DNA of 16,103 bases from Planctomycetaceae bacterium (GCA_031259095.1 JAIRLW010000052.1:1-16103); one strand, 5' to 3'; positions 1 to 6,960 are shown, numbered from the stretch's first letter. Numbers and translations are program-made. Notes: generated from the letters alone by a model not told the origin.

Positions 1-389
1 TGCCCTACGCTAATGCTGATTGCCCCGTTGGGGCGTTTTTAGTGAACATATTTTTAAAACGAAAACCGAAATTTAAAGTGTGAGGAGTATAGCGCAGGGC
101 AACGCCCTACGAATTGTATTACCTTAAAATAAAGCCCTGAAAGGGCGGCATCGTAGTTGAGAGTTGATAGTGGAAAGTGGATAGTGAGTGGGGCGCAAGC
201 GGAATTTTACCACAGGGTCAATAATTCGCTTGCGACACTATCCACTGTCAACTTTTCACTGTCAACTCTCCACTAAAAATAGGTCGCCCTTACAGGGCTT
301 ATAGGGTTTATATTTGTTACGTAGGGCGTTGCCCTACGCTAATGCTGATTGCCCCGTTGGGGCGTTTTTAGTGAACATATTTTTAAAAC
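1..389. repeat. 60-bp direct repeat enclosing a nested inverted-repeat cluster
   Basis: Bases 1-60 and 330-389 are identical. Each copy carries a hairpin, GCCCC-GTT-GGGGC, followed by a T-run (about 22-40 and 351-369), which looks like a rho-independent terminator on the + strand. Between the copies the sequence folds on itself in layers. GCAGGGC-AAC-GCCCTAC (94-110) mirrors CGTAGGGC-GTT-GCCCTACG (320-338). AAGCCCTGAAAGGGCGGC (132-149) mirrors GTCGCCCTTACAGGGCTT (283-300). 159-186 mirrors 236-270 imperfectly, and a CGCAAGCGG hairpin (194-234) is in the centre. No coding sequence is supported here. The region lies just beyond the 3' end of nadE. The layout suggests successive insertion of palindromic elements into one another, which is an inference. 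Confidence 0.85.
194..234. repeat. CGCAAGCGG hairpin repeat, copy 1
   Basis: The arms CGCAAGCGGAATT (194-206) and AATTCGCTTGCG (223-234) pair with one bulged base. A closely similar unit lies at 5838-5879, sharing the stretch CGCAAGCGGAATTTTACC and the right arm CGCTTGCG. In this copy the hairpin is lengthened by the surrounding GATAGTG/CACTATC arms. It is a dispersed palindromic repeat with no coding potential. Confidence 0.75.
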
Positions 390-422
390 AAAAAACTCCC
401 CACAAAAAAACGTAACAAAATT

Positions 423-2402
423 CTACAAAGATATTTTTTTTAGCCGTTCGATTTCATCCAGCCACAAACGGGCGTTGGCATCGCTTGGCATGCGCCAATC
501 ACCGCGCGGCGATAAATTCACCGAACCAACTTTGGGTCCATCCGGCATACAACTACGCTTAAACTGTTGACTGAAAAATCGGCGATAAAAAATTTCCATC
601 CATTTTAAAATGACCGATGTTTCATAAATATCCTTAAAGGCATGTTGCGCTAAAAAATAGATTTTTTTGGGCGAAAAACCGTAACGTAATGTATAGAAAA
701 GAAAGAAATCATGTAACTCGTAAGGACCAATCAAATCTTCCGTAAATTGAGTCATCGTTCCTTCAGAATCAACCGGCAGCAACTCAGGACTGACCGGTGT
801 TTCAATAATATCGCGTAATGTTTTCCGTGTTTCTGTGTCTGTTTCCGTATTCATTTTGTTTTCTGTTATCCATTTTACCAGATGCCGAACCAATGTTTTA
901 GGAATTCCGGCATTCACGCCGTACATTGAAATATGATCGCCGTTGTAAGTTGCCCAACCCAACGCCAGTTCCGACATGTCGCCGGTTCCCACAACTAATC
1001 CCTCCAACTGATTCGCCAAATCCATCAGAATTTGCGTCCGTTCACGCGCTTGCGTGTTTTCGTAGGTAATGTTCTGTTGCGTAACATTATGCTGAATATC
1101 TTTGAAATGTTGTTCACAAGCGGCGGTAATATCAATTTCTCTAACAGTAATTCCGAGTGTTTCCATTAAACGGCGAGCGTTTTGAAGTGTTCGGTTGGAC
1201 GTGCCGAATCCGGGCATCGTTACACCGCAAATGATGTTACGCGGCAACTCCAACTGATCCGCCGTTTTAACACAAACCAGTAATGCCAATGTCGAATCCA
1301 AACCGCCGGAAACTCCTAAAATTAACGAACGCGCCGACGTATGAATTAATCGTTTCGCCAAACCAAGTAATTGTATCAAAAAAATCTCCCTGCAGCTTTC
1401 ATCGTAATTATCAGTTACAGGAATAAACGGCGCAGGATTGATTGAACGGTTTAATTGACCATTTAGTTGAAAGCAATTTTCCGACAGATTCGTTGAAATC
1501 AACGTTTCTTCCGCATAATTCGTACAATTAACAGACGCTTGGCTGATAAAGGTGGTGTTCTTTTGTCGTTCGGCGTTCAATAAGTCAACGTCAATATCGC
1601 TGAGAATTAATTGTTCTTTGAGTTGGAAACGTTGTGATTCCGCTAACAATTGACCGTTTTCGTAAATATAAGCGTTACCGGTATAAACGACGTCGGTTGT
1701 CGATTCGCCAAAACCGGCGGAAGCATAAATGTAACCCGCCTGACAACGCGCCGATTGTTGACCGATAAGAGATTTAACATATTGTTGTTTCCCAATCAAT
1801 TCGTTACTCGCCGACAAATTGAAAATCAACGACGCGCCGGACGTCGCGTGACCGGAACTCGGCGGAATCACCGACCAAACATCTTCACAAATCTCCACCG
1901 CAAATTTTGCGCAACCAATATTAAACAGAATATTTGTCCCAAAAAGAACTTCCCTCTCCGCATACCGAATTGTTTTCGGAGAATTTTTTGAACTGTTATG
2001 ATACGATTGAAACCAACGTTTTTCGTAAAATTCCGCGTAATTCGGAAGATAAGTTTTCGGAACAATTCCTCTGACGCGACCTTCAAAACAGACGAGCGCA
2101 CTATTGTACAATTTGGAGTGATGCTCAATTGGGACTCCGATAATAAAGCAAACCGGTACTTCTGCGGTTTCTTTCAGTAATGTTGCAACAATTTCTTCGG
2201 CTGCCTGAATCAGTTTTTTTTGAAAAAATAAATCGCCGCAACTATATGCGGTTACGGATAATTCGGGAAAACAAATGATTCGTACACCTTGCGCAGCAGC
2301 GTTAACAATTATTGCTTTTATCTGCTGTACGTTAAATTCGCAATCGGCGACCCGAACTTCGGGAATTGCCGCCGCAACTTTTAAAAAACCAAAATTGTTC
2401 AT
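423..2402 (-). CDS. nadE: Glutamine-dependent NAD+ synthetase
   Basis: Catalyses the last step of NAD+ biosynthesis: ATP-dependent amidation of nicotinic acid adenine dinucleotide (NaAD), with ammonia released from glutamine in the same polypeptide; cytosolic. The 659-aa product has the two-domain layout of the long NadE form. An N-terminal nitrilase-like (CN hydrolase) amidase domain covers residues 1 to about 290. Its Glu-Lys-Cys triad is visible as E47 (FPELSVTAYSCGDLF), K116 (PKTYLPNYAEF) and C172 (VEICEDVW). The C-terminal synthetase domain carries the ATP pyrophosphatase P-loop LGVSGGLDSTLALL near residue 364, and the segment VVGTGDMSELALGWATYNGD typical of the family. The ATG start has no evident Shine-Dalgarno sequence, but a candidate promoter lies 30-60 bp upstream. 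The gene stands alone and is divergent from the isochorismatase-family gene. It appears intact. Confidence 0.96.
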   Translation of the reverse strand: MNNFGFLKVAAAIPEVRVADCEFNVQQIKAIIVNAAAQGVRIICFPELSVTAYSCGDLFFQKKLIQAAEEIVATLLKETAEVPVCFIIGVPIEHHSKLYNSALVCFEGRVRGIVPKTYLPNYAEFYEKRWFQSYHNSSKNSPKTIRYAEREVLFGTNILFNIGCAKFAVEICEDVWSVIPPSSGHATSGASLIFNLSASNELIGKQQYVKSLIGQQSARCQAGYIYASAGFGESTTDVVYTGNAYIYENGQLLAESQRFQLKEQLILSDIDVDLLNAERQKNTTFISQASVNCTNYAEETLISTNLSENCFQLNGQLNRSINPAPFIPVTDNYDESCREIFLIQLLGLAKRLIHTSARSLILGVSGGLDSTLALLVCVKTADQLELPRNIICGVTMPGFGTSNRTLQNARRLMETLGITVREIDITAACEQHFKDIQHNVTQQNITYENTQARERTQILMDLANQLEGLVVGTGDMSELALGWATYNGDHISMYGVNAGIPKTLVRHLVKWITENKMNTETDTETRKTLRDIIETPVSPELLPVDSEGTMTQFTEDLIGPYELHDFFLFYTLRYGFSPKKIYFLAQHAFKDIYETSVILKWMEIFYRRFFSQQFKRSCMPDGPKVGSVNLSPRGDWRMPSDANARLWLDEIERLKKISL

Positions 2403-2434
2403 AAGAAATAAAAAAGGGTTGATTCTATTTAACC

Positions 2435-2463
2435 TAAATACAAATTTTAATTGATGATGTAAA
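2435..2463 (-). promoter_or_regulatory. Candidate promoter of nadE
   Basis: On the minus strand, TTTACA (-35, 2458-2463) and TATTTA (-10, 2435-2440) are separated by 17 bp, giving a leader of about 26 nt before the nadE ATG. The -10 box is only a moderate match, so this is a pattern-based inference. Confidence 0.4.
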
Positions 2464-2468
2464 AAATC

Positions 2469-2559
2469 ATTCGTCTCCTTTGTCCCTTAGGGCTCTATCG
2501 TCCCTTAGACCCAAATTTCAGTAACATTAGAGACTTTAGGGACAAATTAGGGCACGAAT
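2469..2559. repeat. GTCCCTTA-type inverted repeat, copy 1
   Basis: An imperfect inverted repeat starts with ATTCGT (2469-2474) and ends with ACGAAT (2554-2559). Inner arms such as TTTGTCCCTTAGGG pair with TTTAGGGACAAATTAGGG. The octamer GTCCCTTA occurs twice in the left half. Just to the right is TGTGATTAAAAAC (2566-2578), which recurs at the same relative place beside the second copy (5069-5081). It lies between the divergent promoters of nadE and the isochorismatase-family gene. Confidence 0.7.
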
Positions 2560-2591
2560 AATTTCTGTGATTAAAAACTTTCTTTGGTATC

Positions 2592-2621
2592 TTGTCAACA
2601 TGATTCTTTTTATGGTATGAT
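2592..2621 (+). promoter_or_regulatory. Candidate promoter of the isochorismatase-family gene
   Basis: TTGTCA (2592-2597) and TATGAT (2616-2621) with an 18-bp spacer form a good sigma70-like promoter. It would give a leader of about 60 nt before the ATG at 2691. Confidence 0.5.
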
Positions 2622-2690
2622 ATTCCTGTCGGTAAGGTTTTCCATTATTCCTTTTAGTATTCAGTATAATCATATTTTATCAATTATTCA

Positions 2691-3296
2691 ATGACGATGT
2701 ATCAACGCAGTTTTTCGTTATTGTCCCCTGAAAACAGTTTGCTTTTTGTGGTCGATGTTCAGGAACGCCTGATGCCGACTATTAACAAAGGCGATACGGT
2801 TATTTTCAACACGCGGCGACTTCTTGATTCGGCACGATTATTAACAATTCCCATAATTATTTCGGAACAATATCCCAAAGGATTGGGTGTTACGGTGAAG
2901 GAAATTACTCCGGCAATTCCCCAAACAACTCCAATTATTGCTAAAAAATCATTCAGCATTTGTGCGGTCGAAGAAATTCAAAAGGAATTTGAAAAATATC
3001 CGGTCTCAAAAATTGTTCTTTGCGGAGTTGAAACGCATGTCTGTATTTTACAATCGGCGTTTGATCTTTTGACAATGGGAAAAGAAGTTATTTTGGTTGT
3101 GGACGCGGTTGGCAGCCGGTTTCCGATTGATAATGAAATAGCAATTCGTCGGCTGGAATCATCCGGCGTTACGTTAATAACCGCAGAGTCGGTTCTCTTT
3201 GAATGGTGCGGTACGTCGGAACATCCGCAATTCAAAAACATCAGCCAACTCGCAAAAGAAAAAACCGGACACAGTGAACAAGGTGCAGGAATTTAA
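2691..3296 (+). CDS. Isochorismatase-family cysteine hydrolase
   Basis: A 201-aa protein of the isochorismatase/cysteine hydrolase superfamily, probably cytosolic. The expected catalytic triad can be read: Asp22 in FVVDVQERLMP, Lys85 or Lys86 in IIAKKSFS, and Cys118 in CGVETHVCILQSAFDLL. The SEQYPKGLG segment and the SRFPIDNEIAIRRL region match the subgroup containing human ISOC1/ISOC2 and many bacterial hydrolases of unknown substrate. The true substrate cannot be read from the sequence; this group has no proven isochorismate activity and lacks enterobactin neighbours here. The ATG at 2691 is taken as the start, but ATG 2697 is nearly as good, and neither has a clear Shine-Dalgarno sequence. 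It is transcribed alone and converges on the queD-like gene. The adjacent nadE is suggestive, because some family members are nicotinamidases, but the YPKGLG features do not specifically indicate that. Confidence 0.9.
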   Translation: MTMYQRSFSLLSPENSLLFVVDVQERLMPTINKGDTVIFNTRRLLDSARLLTIPIIISEQYPKGLGVTVKEITPAIPQTTPIIAKKSFSICAVEEIQKEFEKYPVSKIVLCGVETHVCILQSAFDLLTMGKEVILVVDAVGSRFPIDNEIAIRRLESSGVTLITAESVLFEWCGTSEHPQFKNISQLAKEKTGHSEQGAGI

Positions 3297-3389
3297 GGTA
3301 ACTTCCAGCAATGATCATTTGATATTTTACAATTATCGAAACGCTATCGTCTCGTCCGCACAGAACACAAGGAAAAGAAATGGATATTC

Positions 3390-3881
3390 TTAACTTTGAA
3401 AGACAGCCCACATTCCGGGCGATTCTTCAAGTTCAATCGTAATCGAATATTGAACCGACGGATATTCAAATGCGGCGTCGTTTTCCAATGATTTTCGGTA
3501 AACTGTTGCAATATATTCCGCTAACGATTCTGTTGTTGTATTTTTGATCGGTAATGTCAAGGTATCGTCTTTGGGAAACGACCAACTCAACGGCGGCATT
3601 GTTACCTTCACCGAATCGTCAACCGGTTTGATTTTAATGTACGGATGATCGCGCGGCAATAACACCTTGTGCGATAACATTTCACAAATTCGTTTCAACG
3701 CTTCAAACGCAATCACAAAATCCACGACATAAGCTCGGCGATTGATCGGACCGCTCACTTCTGCTTTGAGCCGAAAATTATGTCCGTGCAATGCTTCAAC
3801 CTTTTCCGGTTCTCCAAAGGTAATAAAATGGGAAGCGGAAAAATATAAAGAATCGTTTTCAAACCGAATAGAATGTTTCAT
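3390..3881 (-). CDS. 6-pyruvoyl-tetrahydropterin synthase / QueD family protein
   Basis: A T-fold enzyme of the PTPS/QueD family, acting on dihydroneopterin triphosphate or a relative. From ATG 3881 the product has 163 aa; the frame is open to a TTG at 3902, but MKHSIRFENDSLYFSASHF is a typical N-terminus. Zinc ligands are visible as H18 (SASHF) and H32/H34 (LHGHN). LSHKVLL (H71) and the C-terminal ELEESPGMWAVF fit the other conserved positions. The catalytic Cys, normally four residues before HGH (CxxxHGH), is Val28 here, and Glu29 follows it. Loss of this Cys with a nearby Glu recalls the PTPS-III type, which in some bacteria supplies 6-hydroxymethyl-dihydropterin for folate synthesis. A normal QueD role in queuosine synthesis is therefore doubtful. 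No other folate or queuosine genes are nearby. It appears intact and monocistronic. Confidence 0.88.
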   Translation of the reverse strand: MKHSIRFENDSLYFSASHFITFGEPEKVEALHGHNFRLKAEVSGPINRRAYVVDFVIAFEALKRICEMLSHKVLLPRDHPYIKIKPVDDSVKVTMPPLSWSFPKDDTLTLPIKNTTTESLAEYIATVYRKSLENDAAFEYPSVQYSITIELEESPGMWAVFQS

Positions 3882-3933
3882 AAGAAAATTCCCAATCCGC
3901 AATTCCCATGCAGTTACGGCAAATACTCTTGTA

Positions 3934-3962
3934 TTGTTCCTGAATTGTTGTTATCATATTAA
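3934..3962 (+). promoter_or_regulatory. Candidate promoter of the CYTH gene
   Basis: TTGTTC (3934-3939) and TATTAA (3957-3962) are separated by 17 bp, about 85 bp upstream of the CYTH start. Both boxes are weak. The same short gap must also hold the divergent queD-like promoter, so this is tentative. A small inverted repeat, AATACCA (4005-4011) with TGGTATT (4038-4044 region), lies between this site and the start codon. Confidence 0.3.
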
Positions 3963-4046
3963 TTTGAGTGTTCCGAATTATATCAATTTAATTTTTAAAG
4001 AACAATACCAATTTAAACCTGTTTAGCCGGTTGGTATGGTATTGGT

Positions 4047-4661
4047 ATGGAAATGGAGAATGCAAGAGCCGTGTACGAAGTTGAAATGAAATTCCGTGTT
4101 GCTGACGTTAAAACATTTGAAGATCGTCTTCGGATGTTTGGCGGAATATTGGGGCAGACGGTCGAAGAAGTGGATCGGTTTTACCAACATCCGCAACGCG
4201 ATTTTTCGATAACCGATGAATGTTTACGAGTTCGCCGTCGTAAGTTGCCGGATGGAACAGAGGAAAAATTTCTGACGTACAAAGGACCGAAAATGGATCA
4301 GGAAACAAAAACACGCCGTGAAATTGAAATCCGTCTTGATTCGCGGGAACCTTGGGAACTCATGTTGGAACTGCTGGGATTTCGAGAAAAGGACATGGTT
4401 CGTAAGTTTCGGCGGCGTTGTGAGTTATTGATTTTGAATCAATCGGTTGAAGTCGTTCTTGATTTTTTGCCGGAGTTGGAAAAAAGTGATGATGGCGGAA
4501 CTTTTGCGGAGTTAGAAACGATTGCTTCCGAATCGGATTGGAAAGTAAAACGGGAATTGATTATGAATTTAGCAAAAGATTTTGGATTTTCCGAATCGAT
4601 TCGGACAAGTTATCTTGAACTTTTGAACAAGAACCGGAATGTTGTTGTTCCCCCTTCTTGA
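4047..4661 (+). CDS. CYTH-domain protein (class IV adenylate cyclase / triphosphatase-like)
   Basis: A 204-aa single-domain CYTH protein. The hallmark ExExK signature is Glu11-Val-Glu13-Met-Lys15 (YEVEMKFRV). Further basic and acidic strands of the triphosphate tunnel follow: CLRVRRRK, FLTYKGPK, TKTRREIEIRL, and VVLDFLPELEKSDDGGTFAELE. The C-terminal helix ends in TSYLELL, as in CyaB-type proteins (often seen as SYLELL). Members bind triphosphates with divalent metals and include class IV adenylate cyclases, thiamine triphosphatases and inorganic triphosphatases; the exact substrate cannot be decided from sequence. ATG 4047 is used, with ATG 4053 an alternative two codons later. The repeated TGGTAT around the start leaves no clear ribosome binding site. 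The stop lies 81 bp before the tRNA gene on the same strand. Confidence 0.9.
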   Translation: MEMENARAVYEVEMKFRVADVKTFEDRLRMFGGILGQTVEEVDRFYQHPQRDFSITDECLRVRRRKLPDGTEEKFLTYKGPKMDQETKTRREIEIRLDSREPWELMLELLGFREKDMVRKFRRRCELLILNQSVEVVLDFLPELEKSDDGGTFAELETIASESDWKVKRELIMNLAKDFGFSESIRTSYLELLNKNRNVVVPPS

Positions 4662-4742
4662 CAATATTTCATAACATGGGAAAATGGGACAACTTTGACT
4701 GAGAAATTGGGTTGTTCGCAAGTTCGGCAACTTTATTTTTGA

Positions 4743-4817
4743 GGGCGGTTAGCTCAGTTTGGTTAGAGCACTAGCTCGACAAGCTAGGGGTCACAGGTTC
4801 GAGTCCCGTACCGCCCA
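4743..4817 (+). tRNA. tRNA-Val (anticodon GAC)
   Basis: A complete cloverleaf: acceptor GGGCGGT (4743-4749) with ACCGCCC (4810-4816) and discriminator A; D-arm GCTC/GAGC; anticodon stem CTAGC/GCTAG with loop TCGACAA, giving anticodon GAC (codon GUC, Val); variable loop of 5; T-arm with loop TTCGAGT. The T-stem ACAGG/CCCGT has one A-C mismatch. The 3' CCA is not encoded. Confidence 0.95.
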
Positions 4818-5122
4818 ATCTATCTATTTTAACATCAATCGGTTCTTTCATGCCGTTATTGGTGTTCATTGCTTTGGCTATTCCGTCTGGTTGGTTATTG
4901 GTAAAACAGTATTGTGCGTTGTTTTGTTGTAAACCGATTTTTGCCGGAGTGTATCACGAAGTTTAGTTCTTTGGGGCGTGATCTGTTTATATGTCCCATT
5001 AATCCCTAGTCCCTTATGTCCCTAAAATCAGGCTAAGGGACGATAAGGATTAATGGGAGGTTTAATTTTGTGATTAAAAACAAATTTTTAGAAGTTCCGT
5101 TTAGAAGTTTCCTTCAGGTTTT
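4818..5122. other. Gap between tRNA-Val and infC
   Basis: No supported gene. A 38-codon ATG frame (4850-4966, +) with a hydrophobic first half is present but has no ribosome binding site. The right part holds the GTCCCTTA-type inverted repeat at 4994-5058 and, beyond it, TTTTTAGAAGTT (5085-5096), a 12-mer identical to the right arm of the inverted repeat at 7930-8013. Confidence 0.7.
4994..5058. repeat. GTCCCTTA-type inverted repeat, copy 2
   Basis: Arms TCCCATTAATCC (4994-5005) and GGATTAATGGGA (5047-5058) pair perfectly. Inside them GTCCCTTA (left) pairs with TAAGGGAC (right). TGTGATTAAAAAC follows at 5069-5081, as it does after copy 1. The hairpin lies downstream of the infC stop on the minus strand, where it could end transcription, although no clear T-run follows. 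Confidence 0.75.
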
Positions 5123-5662
5123 TTATTTGGGCGCTAACGTACAGATGATACGTTTTTCGGCGCGTTTTGGCGGGGCTTCGATTTTACTGATGTCGTCCAG
5201 TTCGGCGATTAAATGTTTGAGAACTTTTTCACCTTCGTCGATATGGGCTAGTTCACGTCCTTTGAAGGAAACGGTAATCTGAACTTTGTCTTTATTGTTG
5301 AGAAATTCCCGCGCTTTATTGATTTTGACCGTAATATCATGTTCACCGGTTTTAGGACGGAGACGCACCTCTTTGAGTTTGGATTGATGCGTATGTTGTT
5401 TGGTCTGTCTTTTTTTCTGCTGATACCGGAACTTACCGTAATCCATAATTCGGCACACCGGCGGTTTACTGTCGGAAGCAACTTCGACAAGATCAAGCCC
5501 CGCCTGACGTGCCAACGCTAAGGCCTCCGATGTGTTCAAAATTCCAAGTTGTGCTCCCTCTGCGGAAATCACCCGAACTTGCGAGATGCGAATCGATTCA
5601 TTGACCCGCTGTTTACCAAACTCTTTATTGTCCCGCGGACTGTCCATCCTCCTCAACGCCAT
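5123..5662 (-). CDS. infC: Translation initiation factor IF-3
   Basis: Binds the 30S subunit, keeps it apart from 50S, and checks start codon and initiator tRNA pairing. The 179-aa product has the N-domain (RVNESIRISQVRVI, EALALARQAGLDLVEVA, PPVCRIMDYGKFRYQQ; residues about 18-82), a basic linker, and the C-domain (LKEVRLRPKTGEHDITVKI to ICTLAPK). ATG 5662 is chosen because AGGAG stands 5 nt upstream; the frame is open a further 23 codons to 5731, but that part is not IF-3-like. Unlike the common infC-rpmI-rplT operon, no ribosomal protein gene follows: downstream DNA holds a hairpin repeat and a tRNA on the other strand. A promoter is visible about 85-110 bp upstream. Length and motifs are normal. 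Confidence 0.96.
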   Translation of the reverse strand: MALRRMDSPRDNKEFGKQRVNESIRISQVRVISAEGAQLGILNTSEALALARQAGLDLVEVASDSKPPVCRIMDYGKFRYQQKKRQTKQHTHQSKLKEVRLRPKTGEHDITVKINKAREFLNNKDKVQITVSFKGRELAHIDEGEKVLKHLIAELDDISKIEAPPKRAEKRIICTLAPK

Positions 5663-5745
5663 AGATTCTCCTATGATAATTGTTAATGAAAAATCAATCG
5701 ACTGTCGGCAACTCATCGCTTGTCCCCACAACAGTCAACCCTAAT

Positions 5746-5774
5746 AGAATACTTGAAACTTTACAAAAAAACAA
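5746..5774 (-). promoter_or_regulatory. Candidate promoter of infC
   Basis: Minus-strand TTGTTT (-35, 5769-5774) and TATTCT (-10, 5746-5751) with a 17-bp spacer would give a leader of about 75 nt before the infC ATG at 5662. It fits the start chosen from the ribosome binding site. Confidence 0.5.
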
Positions 5775-5791
5775 GACGGCGAAAAATTTTT

Positions 5792-5886
5792 GTGATTTGT
5801 GGTTTGGAATTTGTGGTTTGGGGTTTGGGGTTTGTGTCGCAAGCGGAATTTTACCGCAAGAGTTTATAATCCGCTTGCGCCACAAA
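5792..5886. repeat. CGCAAGCGG hairpin repeat, copy 2, with TTTGTGG/TTTGGGG tandem flank
   Basis: CGCAAGCGG (5838-5846) pairs with CCGCTTGCG (5871-5879), and the stem is extended by TTTGTG on the left and CACAAA on the right with a one-base mismatch. The core is the same as at 194-234. To the left, about 40 bp consist of degenerate repeats of TTTGTGG, TTTGGAA and TTTGGGG. The hairpin abuts the 3' end (5887) of the minus-strand gene, so it could act as that gene's terminator. Confidence 0.75.
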
Positions 5887-6873
5887 TCAATTTCTTTCTT
5901 GAAATAAAAAATCGGTTCCTTGATCCGGTTCAGGAATATTGGAACCGCTTGGAGTATTTTTTTTCATTTTGATTAAACGGATTGCCAATATTTTTTGTTC
6001 CGGTTCTTCGTTGCCGCGAATAAAAAAAACTCGTCCAATCCCGGAACAATTCGGCGTCGTCGGACCGATCAGAATCCATTGCCCCGGCAACAGATTTTGT
6101 GTTACGGTGAGCGAAACAAACGGTAATCGCGGTCGTCCGCTTTCGGGAATCATCATGGCGGAATGAATACGGATACGCCATTCTGTGGTTCCGTATTCTA
6201 ATTCCGGTACAATGTCAAACCTAACCATTCCGTTATTCTGGTTACGTGCGCTCACACAAATCAATCCCAACGCATCTTTATAAGATTGTCCGCAAAACTG
6301 ACCGTTTTCAAACCAGAAACGTGAAAATTCCGGTACCGGTTCTTCAAACGTTTTCAACGACGCACGCATATCCTGTAACAAATTCCGATATTGCCGTGTT
6401 ACGGGCGGATCATGCGGTATGTCGGCAACAGAAACTTCCTGAAAATCGCTGAACATATTAACATTTCCCGCTTTGGCGTCGCCGGTAACATGAATGAGTT
6501 GCGACAACGCCGGAGTCAAGAGATCGCCCAGAACTCCGGCGCGGATCCCTTGTTCCATCAATTCACGCCGAAGCGACGGCGCAATCATTTGCTCATCGAC
6601 TTCCAACCAAAGTTGCCGAACCAATTCTTGTTGCTGCGGAGTGGTTCGAATCGTAAATATTTCAATTCCGACCGAATCGGACGGAGTTTGCCCTTGTTGC
6701 AAGAGTTGATCGATATTTTTACCGGTTGGTGATTCCGGTTTGTTGATAAGTTGGCAGGCTGTCCCGAAAATCAGAATGAACGTCAACATGACCGCGCTTA
6801 TTTCCAATCGATACAGAAACCGGTATGTTAATCGGTAATTTTTGCTCAAATGTTTTTTTTCTGAAAACTCCAT
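5887..6873 (-). CDS. Membrane-anchored or exported protein of unknown function
   Basis: I do not recognise a named family. From ATG 6873 the product has 328 aa. A basic N-terminus (KKHLSKNYRLTYRFLYR) leads into one hydrophobic segment (about residues 24-39) ending in GTAC. Cys40 would suit a lipoprotein, but the -3 residue is Gly, not Leu, so the lipobox is poor; a signal anchor is also possible. The remainder is soluble, with a helical half (about 50-160) and a strand-rich C-terminal half ending in a charged, disordered tail. The frame continues to a TTG at 6960, but that codon falls in a good -35 box and the in-frame ATG 6936 in the -10 box, so both are probably untranscribed. Planctomycete genomes hold many such exported proteins. 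No functional inference is justified from its neighbours. Confidence 0.8.
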   Translation of the reverse strand: MEFSEKKHLSKNYRLTYRFLYRLEISAVMLTFILIFGTACQLINKPESPTGKNIDQLLQQGQTPSDSVGIEIFTIRTTPQQQELVRQLWLEVDEQMIAPSLRRELMEQGIRAGVLGDLLTPALSQLIHVTGDAKAGNVNMFSDFQEVSVADIPHDPPVTRQYRNLLQDMRASLKTFEEPVPEFSRFWFENGQFCGQSYKDALGLICVSARNQNNGMVRFDIVPELEYGTTEWRIRIHSAMMIPESGRPRLPFVSLTVTQNLLPGQWILIGPTTPNCSGIGRVFFIRGNEEPEQKILAIRLIKMKKNTPSGSNIPEPDQGTDFLFQERN

Positions 6874-6931
6874 GTCCGCTGACAATAACAAAAAATCAAT
6901 GACCCAAAAACAACCATTCCGGTCAAAACGA

Positions 6932-6960
6932 ACCATAACGTTTTTAGAAAAAACCGTCAA
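6932..6960 (-). promoter_or_regulatory. Promoter of the 5887-6873 gene
   Basis: Minus-strand TTGACG (-35, 6955-6960) and TATGGT (-10, 6932-6937) are exactly 17 bp apart, giving a start near 6925 and a leader of about 50 nt to ATG 6873. The first 13 bases, TTGACGGTTTTTT, also begin the promoter at 15825. Confidence 0.6.

Noticed and set aside
1..389. CRISPR array
   Set aside because: The repeats are two copies of a 60-mer and nested palindromes; there is no regular repeat-spacer pattern and no cas gene.
349..570. 73-codon + strand frame at the left edge
   Set aside because: It runs through the direct repeat and then antisense across the nadE C-terminus, and it resembles no protein.
2691..3296. 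Nicotinamidase (pncA) assignment suggested by the neighbouring nadE
   Set aside because: The YPKGLG and C-terminal features place it with generic isochorismatase-family hydrolases, and the nicotinamidase metal-site pattern is not visible.
4850..4966. 38-codon hydrophobic frame after tRNA-Val
   Set aside because: No ribosome binding site or promoter; length and hydrophobicity are within chance for T-rich DNA.
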